Below, piece by piece: positions 7,667 through 15,050 of a stretch of DNA of 47,737 nucleotides. The notes under the pieces were generated by a model. The model was not told the origin of the DNA and searched no databases. It was given only the letters and a program-made list of their open reading frames with translations. How positions within the stretch are numbered: position 1 is the first letter of the stretch; the number at the start of each line of letters is the position of its first letter. This DNA comes from SZUA-521 sp041738285 (GTDB lineage Bacteria > Pseudomonadota > Gammaproteobacteria > Pseudomonadales > Azotimanducaceae). The stretch lies in contig JBGSQB010000080.1 of assembly GCA_041738285.1 (NCBI GenBank), forward strand, positions 1-47,737, read 5' to 3'. Both the position numbers and the translations under genes were made by a program.

Positions 7667-7672
7667 TCGTCG

Positions 7673-8434
7673 ATGACGACGCTCACGTTCACACCGCTGG
7701 CGGGCTTGCCCATGGTCAAGGCGGGCGACGATCTGGCAGCGATGCTGGTCGCGGCGCTCGGTCGCCAGAAGCTTGCGCTCCTCGATGGCGACATCATCGT
7801 CGTGGCGCAGAAGATCGTCTCCAAGTCCGAAGGCCGTCTGGTTCCGCTCGCGGGGATCACGCCATCGCCACAAGCCCAGGCCATTGCGCTGGAAACGGAG
7901 AAGGACCCGCGCCTGGTTGAACTCATCCTGCGCGAGTCGACCACCGTGCTACGCAAGAAACCCGGTGTGCTCATCGTGCGGCATCGCCTGGGCATCGTCG
8001 GTGCCCAGGCCGGCATCGACCAGTCCAACGTCGAGCACGAAGGCGGTGAACATGCGCTCCTGCTACCGGAGGATCCCGACGCGTCCGCTGCACGATTGCG
8101 CGACTCACTGCAATCGGCAAGCGGCGCGCGCCTCGGCGTCATTGTCAGCGACAGCATGAACCGGCCCTGGCGTCTCGGCACCATCGGCGGCGCCATCGGC
8201 AGCGCCGGCATCAGCGTGCTCGATGATCGGCGCGGCCTGCACGACATCTATGGTCGCGAGCTCAAGGTGACGCTGATCAATCGCGCCGACTCGATCGCGA
8301 CGGCGGCGACATTGGTCATGGGCGAGACCACGGAAGGCACACCTGCTGCATTGGTGCGCGGCTTTCCGCCCGAGCAGAGTACAAGCGGCGCACGTGACAT
8401 CATTCGCCCACTCGAAGAAGACATGTTTCGTTAG
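7673..8434 (+). CDS. cofE: F420-0:gamma-glutamyl ligase
   Basis: CofE adds L-glutamate residues to F420-0 with GTP to form the polyglutamate tail. It has 253 residues, matching the single-domain archaeal/proteobacterial form. The C-terminal nitroreductase-like domain found in actinobacterial FbiB is absent. Family signatures: LALLDGDIIVVAQKIVSKSEGR near residues 35-55, then GARLGVIVSDSMNRPWRLG, GGAIGSAG, and DIYGRELKVTLINRADSIA with the metal-binding Asp. The ATG lies 6 bp after the npdG stop, and the stop is 3 bp before cofD. Without an FbiB reductase domain, a dehydro-F420-0 intermediate would need another enzyme or another C3 acid as substrate. Confidence 0.95.
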   Translation: MTTLTFTPLAGLPMVKAGDDLAAMLVAALGRQKLALLDGDIIVVAQKIVSKSEGRLVPLAGITPSPQAQAIALETEKDPRLVELILRESTTVLRKKPGVLIVRHRLGIVGAQAGIDQSNVEHEGGEHALLLPEDPDASAARLRDSLQSASGARLGVIVSDSMNRPWRLGTIGGAIGSAGISVLDDRRGLHDIYGRELKVTLINRADSIATAATLVMGETTEGTPAALVRGFPPEQSTSGARDIIRPLEEDMFR

Positions 8435-8437
8435 GTC

Positions 8438-9382
8438 ATGGACACCTACGTTGCCATCACCGGCGGAATTGGCGGGGCCAAGCTGTCGCTCGGCTTCGCG
8501 AGCCTACTGCCCCCAGATGCCGTGCGCTTCGTCGTCAATACCGGGGACGACTTCCAGCACCTCGGTTTCGACATCTGCCCGGACATCGACACGCTGTGCT
8601 ACACGCTGTCGGGACTTGCCAACACCGAACTCGGTTGGGGCCGGCGCGACGAAACCTGGAACTTCATGGAGAGCCTGCGCGCGATCGGCGGTGAGTCCTG
8701 GTTCAACCTCGGCGACCGTGATCTGGCGCTGCACGCGGAACGCACACGGCGGCTGAAATCAGGACAGACGCTCACAGCCGTCACAGCGCAACTTGCCGCT
8801 GCCCTCGGTGTGCAGCACACGGTATTGCCGATGACCGATGCAAAGGTCAGTACAGTCGTTGCGACAACCGAAGGTGAACTCGCATTCCAGCATTACTTCG
8901 TGCGCGATCGATGCGTACCAACGGTGACGGGCTTTCGCTTCGCTGGCATCGAACGCGCGCGCGTGACGGACGAGATCGAACGTGCACTGTCCGATCGATC
9001 GCTCGCTGGCGTCATCATCTGTCCGTCGAATCCGTTCGTGAGCGTCGATCCCGTACTCAGCGTCCCCGGCATGCGCCAGATGCTGACAACGCTTTCGTGC
9101 CCGGTTATCGCCGTATCTCCAATCGTTGGCGGCAAAGCGATCAAGGGGCCGACCGCAAAGATGATGCAGGAACTGGGCATCCCCACGACTGCGGTCGCAA
9201 TTGCCGAACACTACCGCGATCTGGTCGACGGCCTCATTCTCGATGAAACGGATGCGGCACTCGCAAGCGCGATTCGCGGTCTCGGCATGGCGGCTGCAAC
9301 TACCCAAACCGTCATGCTAACGTTGACTGATCGCACCGATCTCGCCCGCAGCGCGATCGACTTCATCAACCAGTTGAATTGA
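8438..9382 (+). CDS. cofD: 2-phospho-L-lactate transferase (LPPG:FO transferase)
   Basis: CofD transfers the phospho-C3-acid from the GDP-activated intermediate onto FO, giving F420-0 or its dehydro or glyceryl analogue. It has 314 residues, the normal length. The glycine loop ITGGIGGAKLSLG (G9-G10, G12-G13) and VVNTGDDFQHLG (Asn34 to Asp38) bind the FO and GDP parts. ETWNFMESLRAIGGESWFNLGDRDLALHAERT is a strong family signature, and PSNPFVSVDPVL and PIVGGKAIKGPTAKMM are also typical. It starts 3 bp after cofE and ends 10 bp before cofC, so the genes are tightly coupled. Confidence 0.96.
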   Translation: MDTYVAITGGIGGAKLSLGFASLLPPDAVRFVVNTGDDFQHLGFDICPDIDTLCYTLSGLANTELGWGRRDETWNFMESLRAIGGESWFNLGDRDLALHAERTRRLKSGQTLTAVTAQLAAALGVQHTVLPMTDAKVSTVVATTEGELAFQHYFVRDRCVPTVTGFRFAGIERARVTDEIERALSDRSLAGVIICPSNPFVSVDPVLSVPGMRQMLTTLSCPVIAVSPIVGGKAIKGPTAKMMQELGIPTTAVAIAEHYRDLVDGLILDETDAALASAIRGLGMAAATTQTVMLTLTDRTDLARSAIDFINQLN

Positions 9383-9392
9383 GGGGAATGCC

Positions 9393-10061
9393 GTGTGGGC
9401 GGTTGTGCCGCTCAAGAATCCCGCCGAGGCGAAGCAGCGCCTGTCGAGTGTGCTGACTAACGCCGAACGCGCGAGCTTGATGCTTGCCATGGTCGAAGAC
9501 GTGATCGTGGCGCTGAAGGGCGCCCGCGGACTGGACGGCATTCTGCTCGTCTCGCGCGCCCCGGTTGCGCGCGAACTGGCGCAGCGACACCTGATCGAAC
9601 TCTACAATGAGTCGCCTACTGCGGATCTGTCGGAAGCCGTGCAGGCGGCCGGCGGATACCTCGTCGTCAACCGGGGCGCTACCGGCACGCTCATCGTGCC
9701 CGGCGACGTACCGCTGATCACGGCACGCGATGTCGAGATCGTGCTCGAACAACATGACCAGATGACGCTCGTGCCCGACCTCGAGGGTGACGGCACCAAC
9801 TGTATCGTCTCGACCCCGCCGAACCTGATCCGCTACCGATTTGACGGCCACAGCTTCAAACCTCACCTCGAAGCGGCCTACGGCATCGGCATCACACCGC
9901 GTATCGTGCGCAACGACCAATTTGGGCTCGATGTCGACTCACCAGACGACCTGCGCACCCTGATCGCCTTGCTTTCGCCATCCGCAACCCGCACATACAT
10001 AGAATCAAGCGATATAGCATCCCGATTGGCGGGTGCCCATAATGCCTCGACCGCCCTTTGA
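9393..10061 (+). CDS. cofC: 2-phospho-L-lactate guanylyltransferase
   Basis: CofC activates a three-carbon phospho-acid (2-phospho-L-lactate, phosphoenolpyruvate or 3-phosphoglycerate, depending on lineage) with GTP for CofD. It has 222 residues. The start is a GTG at 9393 with AGGGGA upstream; a nearby ATG at 9388 is out of frame. The nucleotidyltransferase fold is marked by WAVVPLKNPAEAKQRLSSVLT (GTP loop), RGATGTLIVPGDVPLIT with the metal-binding Asp, VPDLEGDGTNCIV, and GIGITPRIVRNDQFGLDVDSPDDL. The substrate choice cannot be read safely from sequence by eye. About 30 residues after the core are variable. Confidence 0.94.
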   Translation: MWAVVPLKNPAEAKQRLSSVLTNAERASLMLAMVEDVIVALKGARGLDGILLVSRAPVARELAQRHLIELYNESPTADLSEAVQAAGGYLVVNRGATGTLIVPGDVPLITARDVEIVLEQHDQMTLVPDLEGDGTNCIVSTPPNLIRYRFDGHSFKPHLEAAYGIGITPRIVRNDQFGLDVDSPDDLRTLIALLSPSATRTYIESSDIASRLAGAHNASTAL

Positions 10062-10105
10062 GACGTCCCGCAGGCAGTAGTCGGACGGACATTCCTGGAG
10101 TACTG

Positions 10106-12586
10106 ATGAGCACGACAACGGCAGCCACCCTCAACGCCGCCCTGAATGGACGTCTGCCCGATCACGCCGCGGCAATGGCATTGGCAAGCGAAGCAGACAC
10201 CGCCAAGCTCGCCCAGGTCGCGGCTACGCTGCGCGATGCCGGCCATGGCCAGCTCGTCACGTATTCACGCAAGGTGTTCATTCCACTGACGCACCTGTGT
10301 CGCGACGTGTGCCACTACTGCACCTTCGCGCAGACACCCAAGCACATCGAATCGCCCTACATGTCGATCGATCAGGTGGTGGCAGTCGCACGGCAGGGGG
10401 CCGCACTCGGTTGCAAGGAAGCCCTGTTCACGCTCGGCGAAAAACCCGAGCTGCGCTATCGCGCCGCGCGCGAGGCGCTGGCGCAGATGGGTTACGAATC
10501 CACGCTCGACTATCTATACGCCGCCGCCAAGGCGGTGCTCGATGAAACCGGCCTGCTGCCCCACGCCAACCCCGGCAACATGACACAAGCCGAGATCGCC
10601 AAACTGCGCACGGTGTCGCCGTCGATGGGCATCATGCTCGAGTCGGCATCGGATCGACTCACCGAAAAGGGCATGCCGCACTATGGTTCACCGGACAAAG
10701 TACCTGCGGTGCGGCTGGAAACCCTGGAGATCGCCGGACGCGCCCGTGTGCCGTTCACATCCGGCATTCTGATCGGCATCGGCGAAACGCGCGCCGAACG
10801 CATCGAGTCACTGCTCGCGATCCGCGATGTGCACCAGCGGCACGGGCACATCCAGGAAATCATCGTGCAGAACTTCCGGGCGAAGCCCGGTACCAAGATG
10901 GTGCATGCGCCGGAACCCGATCTGAACGAACTGCTGTGGACCATTGCCGTTGCACGCATCATTTTCGGCGCCAGCATGAGCATCCAGGCGCCGCCGAACC
11001 TTTCTCCGGGCGTGCTGGCACAGATCGTTGCCGCCGGCATCAACGACTGGGGTGGCGTATCGCCGCTGACACCCGACTTCGTCAATCCCGAAGCGCCATG
11101 GCCGCATCTGGACGAGTTGACGCGGGAAACCGGGCGCGCCGGCAAGCACCTGGTCGAGCGGCTGACGATCTATCCGCAGTACGCACGCGACACCGCCACC
11201 TGGGTCGATGAAACCCTGCGCCCGAAGGTATTGGACTTGATCGATGGCGAAGGGATGCCGCGCACCGACGATTGGTGTCCCGGCGAGGATGGACCACCAC
11301 CCCAAGCCGATCTCGATGCCATTCGCGCCCCGGTCGCGGCAATCGACCCCGCGTTGCAGGCGATTCTGGCCAAGGCAGAAGCAGGTGCCGATTTGAGCGA
11401 AGCCGACGTGGTGCGGATGTTCCGCGCCCGCGGCGCCGAGTTCTCCGCGGTGGTGCAGGCGGCCGATCGACTGCGCGTCAAGCACAACGGTGACGTGGTC
11501 AGCTTCGTCGTCAACCGCAACATCAACTACACCAATATCTGCTACTTCAAGTGTCAGTTCTGCGCGTTCAGCAAAGGCAAGTTGTCCGAGAACCTGCGCG
11601 GCCGACCCTACGACCTGGAACCCGAAGAGATTCAACGCCGCACCTCAGAAGCCTGGGCGCGCGGCGGCACGGAAGTGTGCATGCAGGGCGGCATCCATCC
11701 GGACTACACCGGGCAGACCTACATCGACATCGTCGATGCCGTGAAGCAGGCCGTGCCGGACATGCACGTGCACGCGTTTTCACCGCTGGAAGTCTGGCAG
11801 GGCGCAGCCACCCTCGGCATTCCACTCGAAGAATTCCTCACCCGATTGAAGGCGGCGGGACTCGGCACGTTGCCGGGCACCGCGGCGGAGATTCTCGACG
11901 ACGAGGTGCGCGCGATCATCTGCGCGGACAAGATCAATACGGCGCAGTGGTTCGAAGTGATGGATACCGCTCACCGCGTCGGCCTGAAAACCACGACGAC
12001 GATGATGTACGGCCACGTAGAGGGTTATCAGCACTGGGCGCGGCATCTCCTCCGGATTCGCGAGCAACAGAAAAAGACCGGCGGCTTTACCGAGTTCGTA
12101 CCGCTGCCGTACGTGCACATGGAAGCGCCGATGTACTTGAAGGGTCGATCACGCAAGGGTCCGACGTTCCGCGAAGCCGTGCTGGTGCACTCGGTCGCAC
12201 GACTTACGCTCAATCCTCACATCACCAACATTCAGGCCTCGTGGGTGAAGATGGGTCACAGAGGTGTGCAGGCGTGCCTCGCTGCGGGCTGCAACGATCT
12301 GGGTGGCACCCTCATGAACGAGAGCATCACCCGCGCCGCGGGCTCGGAACACGGGCAGGAAACGGCGCCGCGGGAAATGATCGCGATGATCGAAGCGGCG
12401 GGAAGAAGGCCCCGCCAGCGCACCACCCTCTACGATGATGCGCCGGCGGAGCGAATCCAGGTCGGCCTCGATGCCGGGCCGCTGACGGACATCGTCAACA
12501 CGGCGCCGAAGCCCAAGAAGCACGCGGCCGATCGCAAACTCGTGCGCAGCGACGCAAGCCCGCTCAAGGTCGTCAACCTGGACTGA
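10106..12586 (+). CDS. fbiC: FO synthase, fused CofG-CofH (7,8-didemethyl-8-hydroxy-5-deazariboflavin synthase)
   Basis: A two-domain radical SAM enzyme that makes the deazaflavin FO from 5-amino-6-ribitylamino-uracil and tyrosine. It has 826 residues from the ATG at 10106, which has a GGAG site 5 bases upstream; the frame stays open to 10058. The CofG half carries C65-x3-C69-x2-C72 (CRDVCHYCTF), and the CofH half carries C479-x3-C483-x2-C486 (CYFKCQFCAF), each for a 4Fe-4S cluster. Typical segments include PNLSPG and WGGVSPLTPDFVNPEAPWP in CofG, and QGGIHPDYTGQTY and LGTLPGTAAEILDD in CofH. The fusion and domain order match actinobacterial FbiC, while archaea keep separate genes. The 3' end overlaps the convergent MFS gene by 14 bp. 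Confidence 0.97.
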   Translation: MSTTTAATLNAALNGRLPDHAAAMALASEADTAKLAQVAATLRDAGHGQLVTYSRKVFIPLTHLCRDVCHYCTFAQTPKHIESPYMSIDQVVAVARQGAALGCKEALFTLGEKPELRYRAAREALAQMGYESTLDYLYAAAKAVLDETGLLPHANPGNMTQAEIAKLRTVSPSMGIMLESASDRLTEKGMPHYGSPDKVPAVRLETLEIAGRARVPFTSGILIGIGETRAERIESLLAIRDVHQRHGHIQEIIVQNFRAKPGTKMVHAPEPDLNELLWTIAVARIIFGASMSIQAPPNLSPGVLAQIVAAGINDWGGVSPLTPDFVNPEAPWPHLDELTRETGRAGKHLVERLTIYPQYARDTATWVDETLRPKVLDLIDGEGMPRTDDWCPGEDGPPPQADLDAIRAPVAAIDPALQAILAKAEAGADLSEADVVRMFRARGAEFSAVVQAADRLRVKHNGDVVSFVVNRNINYTNICYFKCQFCAFSKGKLSENLRGRPYDLEPEEIQRRTSEAWARGGTEVCMQGGIHPDYTGQTYIDIVDAVKQAVPDMHVHAFSPLEVWQGAATLGIPLEEFLTRLKAAGLGTLPGTAAEILDDEVRAIICADKINTAQWFEVMDTAHRVGLKTTTTMMYGHVEGYQHWARHLLRIREQQKKTGGFTEFVPLPYVHMEAPMYLKGRSRKGPTFREAVLVHSVARLTLNPHITNIQASWVKMGHRGVQACLAAGCNDLGGTLMNESITRAAGSEHGQETAPREMIAMIEAAGRRPRQRTTLYDDAPAERIQVGLDAGPLTDIVNTAPKPKKHAADRKLVRSDASPLKVVNLD

Positions 12587-13793
12587 CGGCCGCGAGCGCC
12601 CGCTCGGTGCGCACCGCACCGATCAGCGGCACGAGGATCGTGGCGAAGATCACGATCGATCCGACGGCCAGCATCTCGAGGGTGATCTGCATGCCGTGCG
12701 CATCGAGCGCCCAACCCACGAACGGCCCTGTGATCACGAAGCTGCCGCGAAAGCCGAAGCTCACCAGCGAGTTCGCGGTCGCGCGGAAGCGACTGGGCAC
12801 ACGCCGGTTGAACGCATTCTTCAGCACCACGAGGCCGAAGCCGCGGGCGATGAAGAACGTGAATGCAACGATCACGCCGCCCAATGCGCCTGTCAGCGCA
12901 AGGCCCGCGTAGCCCACCGCCGGCATTACACCGACGATGACCAACAGCGCCGTGGTACCGATGACGCGCTCCACACGCTCGGCCAGCTGGCCTGCAATCG
13001 CGGCAGCGATCATGTACACCGCCCACAGATAGCCGAAGTGGGCCAGTTCAATGCCCTGCTCCTGCCACAACTTCTGCAGCAGCCATACCGCGTAGAACGT
13101 GGTGAGACTCCACACGGAAATCGCCACGAACGTCATCCGCAACACGGCACCGTTGCGGAACAGATGGCGCGTGATCGCAAGCAGGTTGCCCAGGTGGTCG
13201 CCACCTTCCATGCGATCGCCCGGCGCTTCGCGCAAGGTCACCGCAATGGCGAGCGGAATCCAGCCCGCGATCACCTGCGCCCACACCAGCGCATCCATCG
13301 ACACCAGCACCAGGGCGCTGGCGAGCAGCGCCGCTATCGCTTCTGATGCCGTGTGCATCGCGTAGTGCCTGCCGACGACGCGCTGCTGTCGCACCGGATC
13401 TTCGCCGATCGCAAGTTCGCTGTCGTAGATGAGCGCAAGGTCCGCACCTGACACCAGGCTCGACCCGATACCGAGGCCGACTTCGAACAGCACCAGCCCC
13501 CAGAACCCATCTGCGAACAGAAGCATGGTGTGGCCAGCCGCAATGAACACGGCACCGATCACCAATGTCTGCTTACGGCCGAACAGATCCGCGACGTAGC
13601 CGGACGGTACTTCCATGACCAGCACGACCGCACCGAACAACGCCTGCAGGACAAAGATGTCCTGCATATCGAGGCCACGCGACTCGAAGAACGGCACGAT
13701 GACCGGCATCAGCACCAGGAATACCTGGAAGAAGCCGAACATCAGCGTTCTGTTCACGTTGCTGCGCAACTGTCGTTCATTCATCGCATTCAT
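12573..13793 (-). CDS. Major facilitator superfamily transporter
   Basis: A 406-residue integral membrane transporter with about 12 hydrophobic helices. Motif A between helices 2 and 3 is seen in GYVADLFGRKQTL, with the charged Asp and Arg-Lys. ESRGLDMQDIFVLQALFGAVVLVMEVPSG and GLGIGSSLVSGADLALIYDSEL are typical of drug-efflux or metabolite exporters of the MFS, but no substrate is predictable. A GGGTGATGTC sequence precedes the ATG at 13793, and a second ATG is at 13784. It is convergent with fbiC, overlapping by 14 bp. On its own strand, upstream, lie a terminator hairpin and a short ORF, so its expression may depend on read-through. Confidence 0.9.
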   Translation of the reverse strand: MNAMNERQLRSNVNRTLMFGFFQVFLVLMPVIVPFFESRGLDMQDIFVLQALFGAVVLVMEVPSGYVADLFGRKQTLVIGAVFIAAGHTMLLFADGFWGLVLFEVGLGIGSSLVSGADLALIYDSELAIGEDPVRQQRVVGRHYAMHTASEAIAALLASALVLVSMDALVWAQVIAGWIPLAIAVTLREAPGDRMEGGDHLGNLLAITRHLFRNGAVLRMTFVAISVWSLTTFYAVWLLQKLWQEQGIELAHFGYLWAVYMIAAAIAGQLAERVERVIGTTALLVIVGVMPAVGYAGLALTGALGGVIVAFTFFIARGFGLVVLKNAFNRRVPSRFRATANSLVSFGFRGSFVITGPFVGWALDAHGMQITLEMLAVGSIVIFATILVPLIGAVRTERALAAVSPG

Positions 13794-13839
13794 GACATCA
13801 CCCGGTCATCAACTACGTTTTCACTGGCCCAGAAACGAA

Positions 13840-13871
13840 AAACCCCGAAGGCTTGTGGCGCTTCGGGGTTT
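13840..13871 (-). terminator. Intrinsic terminator between short ORF and MFS gene
   Basis: Arms at 13840-13850 and 13861-13871 form a perfect 11-bp stem (AAACCCCGAAG with CTTCGGGGTTT) and a 10-base loop. On the minus strand the stem is followed by a run of five T, the stronger direction; on the plus strand the run is TTTCTT. It lies 46 bp upstream of the MFS start codon, so minus-strand transcripts from further upstream would stop before the transporter gene unless anti-terminated. A weak 5-bp hairpin (13882-13894) lies beside it. Confidence 0.75.
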
Positions 13872-13909
13872 CTTGAAACTGGTCCTGTCAGGACTCGTTC
13901 ATCGACACG

Positions 13910-14023
13910 TCACCCCGCGCCTCCATAGGCGATCGCCGACACCGCACGCAGGTGCGCGGTCGGTCGGCGGTCGAACATGTTGTTGCACTCGATCGTTGGC
14001 ATGGTCTTCGTTAGACGAGTCAT
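13910..14023 (-). CDS. Possible short peptide or leader ORF, 37 aa
   Basis: A small open frame with ATG at 14023 (MTRLTKTMPTIECNNMFDRR...) and a second in-frame ATG at 14002, ending SAIAYGGAG. It lies between a promoter-like site at 14040-14068 and the intrinsic terminator at 13840-13871, on the same strand and upstream of the MFS gene. No strong ribosome site is seen: upstream of 14023 it is absent, and ACGAAG before 14002 is only weak. It has one Cys, several Arg and a Gly-rich tail, and matches no known peptide I can name. It may be a leader peptide, a small secreted or modified peptide, or not translated at all. Confidence 0.35.
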   Translation of the reverse strand: MTRLTKTMPTIECNNMFDRRPTAHLRAVSAIAYGGAG

Positions 14024-14039
14024 CGGAAAAAGGCCGCGC

Positions 14040-14068
14040 AGTTTGCTCCCGAAAAAAACGCAAGTCAA
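14040..14068 (-). promoter_or_regulatory. Promoter-like site upstream of the short ORF
   Basis: On the minus strand, TTGACT (14068-14063) is followed after 17 bp by CAAACT (14045-14040), a 5 of 6 and a 3 of 6 match to the sigma70 consensus. Transcription would start near 14033 and end at the terminator at 13840, giving an RNA of about 190 bases. Confidence 0.4.
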
Positions 14069-14069
14069 C

Positions 14070-14084
14070 GAACACGTAGTGTTC
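14070..14084. promoter_or_regulatory. Inverted repeat next to -35 box, possible operator
   Basis: GAACAC-GTA-GTGTTC is a perfect 6+6 inverted repeat with a 3-bp spacer. It ends 2 bp upstream of the TTGACT box of the preceding site, a usual place for an activator or repressor dimer. The binding protein is unknown. Confidence 0.4.
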
Positions 14085-14113
14085 TCATTGATTTCCGACC
14101 GGCGGTAGATATT

Positions 14114-14162
14114 CGCGGGCAAGCCCGCTCCAACAGTCGGGGTGGGAGCGGGCTTGCCTGCG
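14114..14162. repeat. REP-type palindromic element
   Basis: Arms 14114-14131 and 14145-14162 are inverted copies matching at 17 of 18 positions (core GGAGCGGGCTTGC), with a 13-bp loop. It lies 5 bp after the stop of the LLM gene. The core is like the REP elements of Pseudomonas and matches a second cluster at 44558-44709, so it is a dispersed repeat of this genome. REPs are usually moved by RAYT transposases; none is in the window. Confidence 0.8.
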
Positions 14163-14166
14163 ATCT

Positions 14167-14994
14167 TCATTTCAAGCGCGCGAGGCCCTCGATCGTCGCG
14201 CGCGCCGCCTTCTCGTCCTGTTGGGGCAGGAGTGCAATCAAGCGGTCGACGCCGAGCGCTGCATACTGCGCACACAACTCTGCGGTGACTCTGCCCGGCG
14301 GGGTGATGCTGATCTCGATCGGCGACTTGCGACCCGCCTTTGACTGGGCCGCGCGCAGCCGTTCGATCGTCTTACCTGCTACGTCGACATTCATTGCAAA
14401 CCCATACCACCCCTGCCCGATGCGCACGGCACGTGCCAACGCCGAATCGCTTGCGCCGCCCACAACGATCGGCGGGCCGCCGGCCTGCACGGGTCGCGGC
14501 TGCGCATCGATGCCGGAGAAGTTGGTGAAGCGTCCCTTGAACGCGGGCTTGGCTTGGGTCCACAACGCCTGCATCGCCGCGATGTGGTCATCGGTGCGCG
14601 GGCCGCGCTCTTCGAACGGGATGCCCAGGGCGCGAAATTCGGGCTCGAGATATCCCGCGCCGATACCGAAGATGAGGCGACCCTTCGACAGCACATCGAG
14701 GGAGGCGAGTTCTTTGGCGAGCACCACCGGATTGCGCTGCGCGACCAAGGTAATCCCGGTGCCGAGCTTGATCCGGGACGTGACAGCGGCGAGGTAGGCG
14801 AGCGCCGCCGGCGGATGCAGCATCGGAAACTGCGGCGGCGCGGGCGACGGCGCCACCTGGGGGTCCGGCAGCACCACATGTTCACCTGTCCACAGAGATT
14901 CCAGTCCCGCTGCCTCGGCCTCACGGGCGATGAGCGCGGCGAGTTCCGGTGCCGTGTAGATGCCATTGTTGATACCAAACAGTCCCAGCTTCAT
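14167..14994 (-). CDS. LLM-class F420/flavin-dependent oxidoreductase
   Basis: A 275-residue luciferase-like oxidoreductase. The start at 14994 (MKLGLFGINNG) is chosen because AAGGGA lies 6 bases upstream; an ATG at 15000 is too close to that site. Seen are AGLESLWTGEHVVLPDPQ, IKLGTGITLVAQRNPVVLAKELASLDVLSKGRL and FGIGAGYLEPEFRALGIPFEERG, the cofactor loop. PPIVVGGASDSALARAVRIGQGW is the C-terminal signature of many F420-dependent members. It is shorter than most (about 300) but keeps all core strands. It is divergent from a Gfo/Idh/MocA oxidoreductase 56 bp away, so a two-enzyme pathway is possible. Substrate unknown. Confidence 0.88.
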   Translation of the reverse strand: MKLGLFGINNGIYTAPELAALIAREAEAAGLESLWTGEHVVLPDPQVAPSPAPPQFPMLHPPAALAYLAAVTSRIKLGTGITLVAQRNPVVLAKELASLDVLSKGRLIFGIGAGYLEPEFRALGIPFEERGPRTDDHIAAMQALWTQAKPAFKGRFTNFSGIDAQPRPVQAGGPPIVVGGASDSALARAVRIGQGWYGFAMNVDVAGKTIERLRAAQSKAGRKSPIEISITPPGRVTAELCAQYAALGVDRLIALLPQQDEKAARATIEGLARLK

Positions 14995-15050
14995 GTTCAT
15001 TCCCTTCTGTGCCATCGTTTCGATTCGGACAACGGGGCAAGCGTAACACC

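Noticed and set aside
11551..12438. 295-codon plus frame inside fbiC
   Set aside because: Out-of-frame shadow of the CofH half; very Arg rich.
14058..14110. Possible LexA box (GAAC...GTTC) at 14070-14084
   Set aside because: The spacing differs from both the gammaproteobacterial CTG-N10-CAG and the Gram-positive form, and no SOS gene is near; it is kept only as an unassigned operator.
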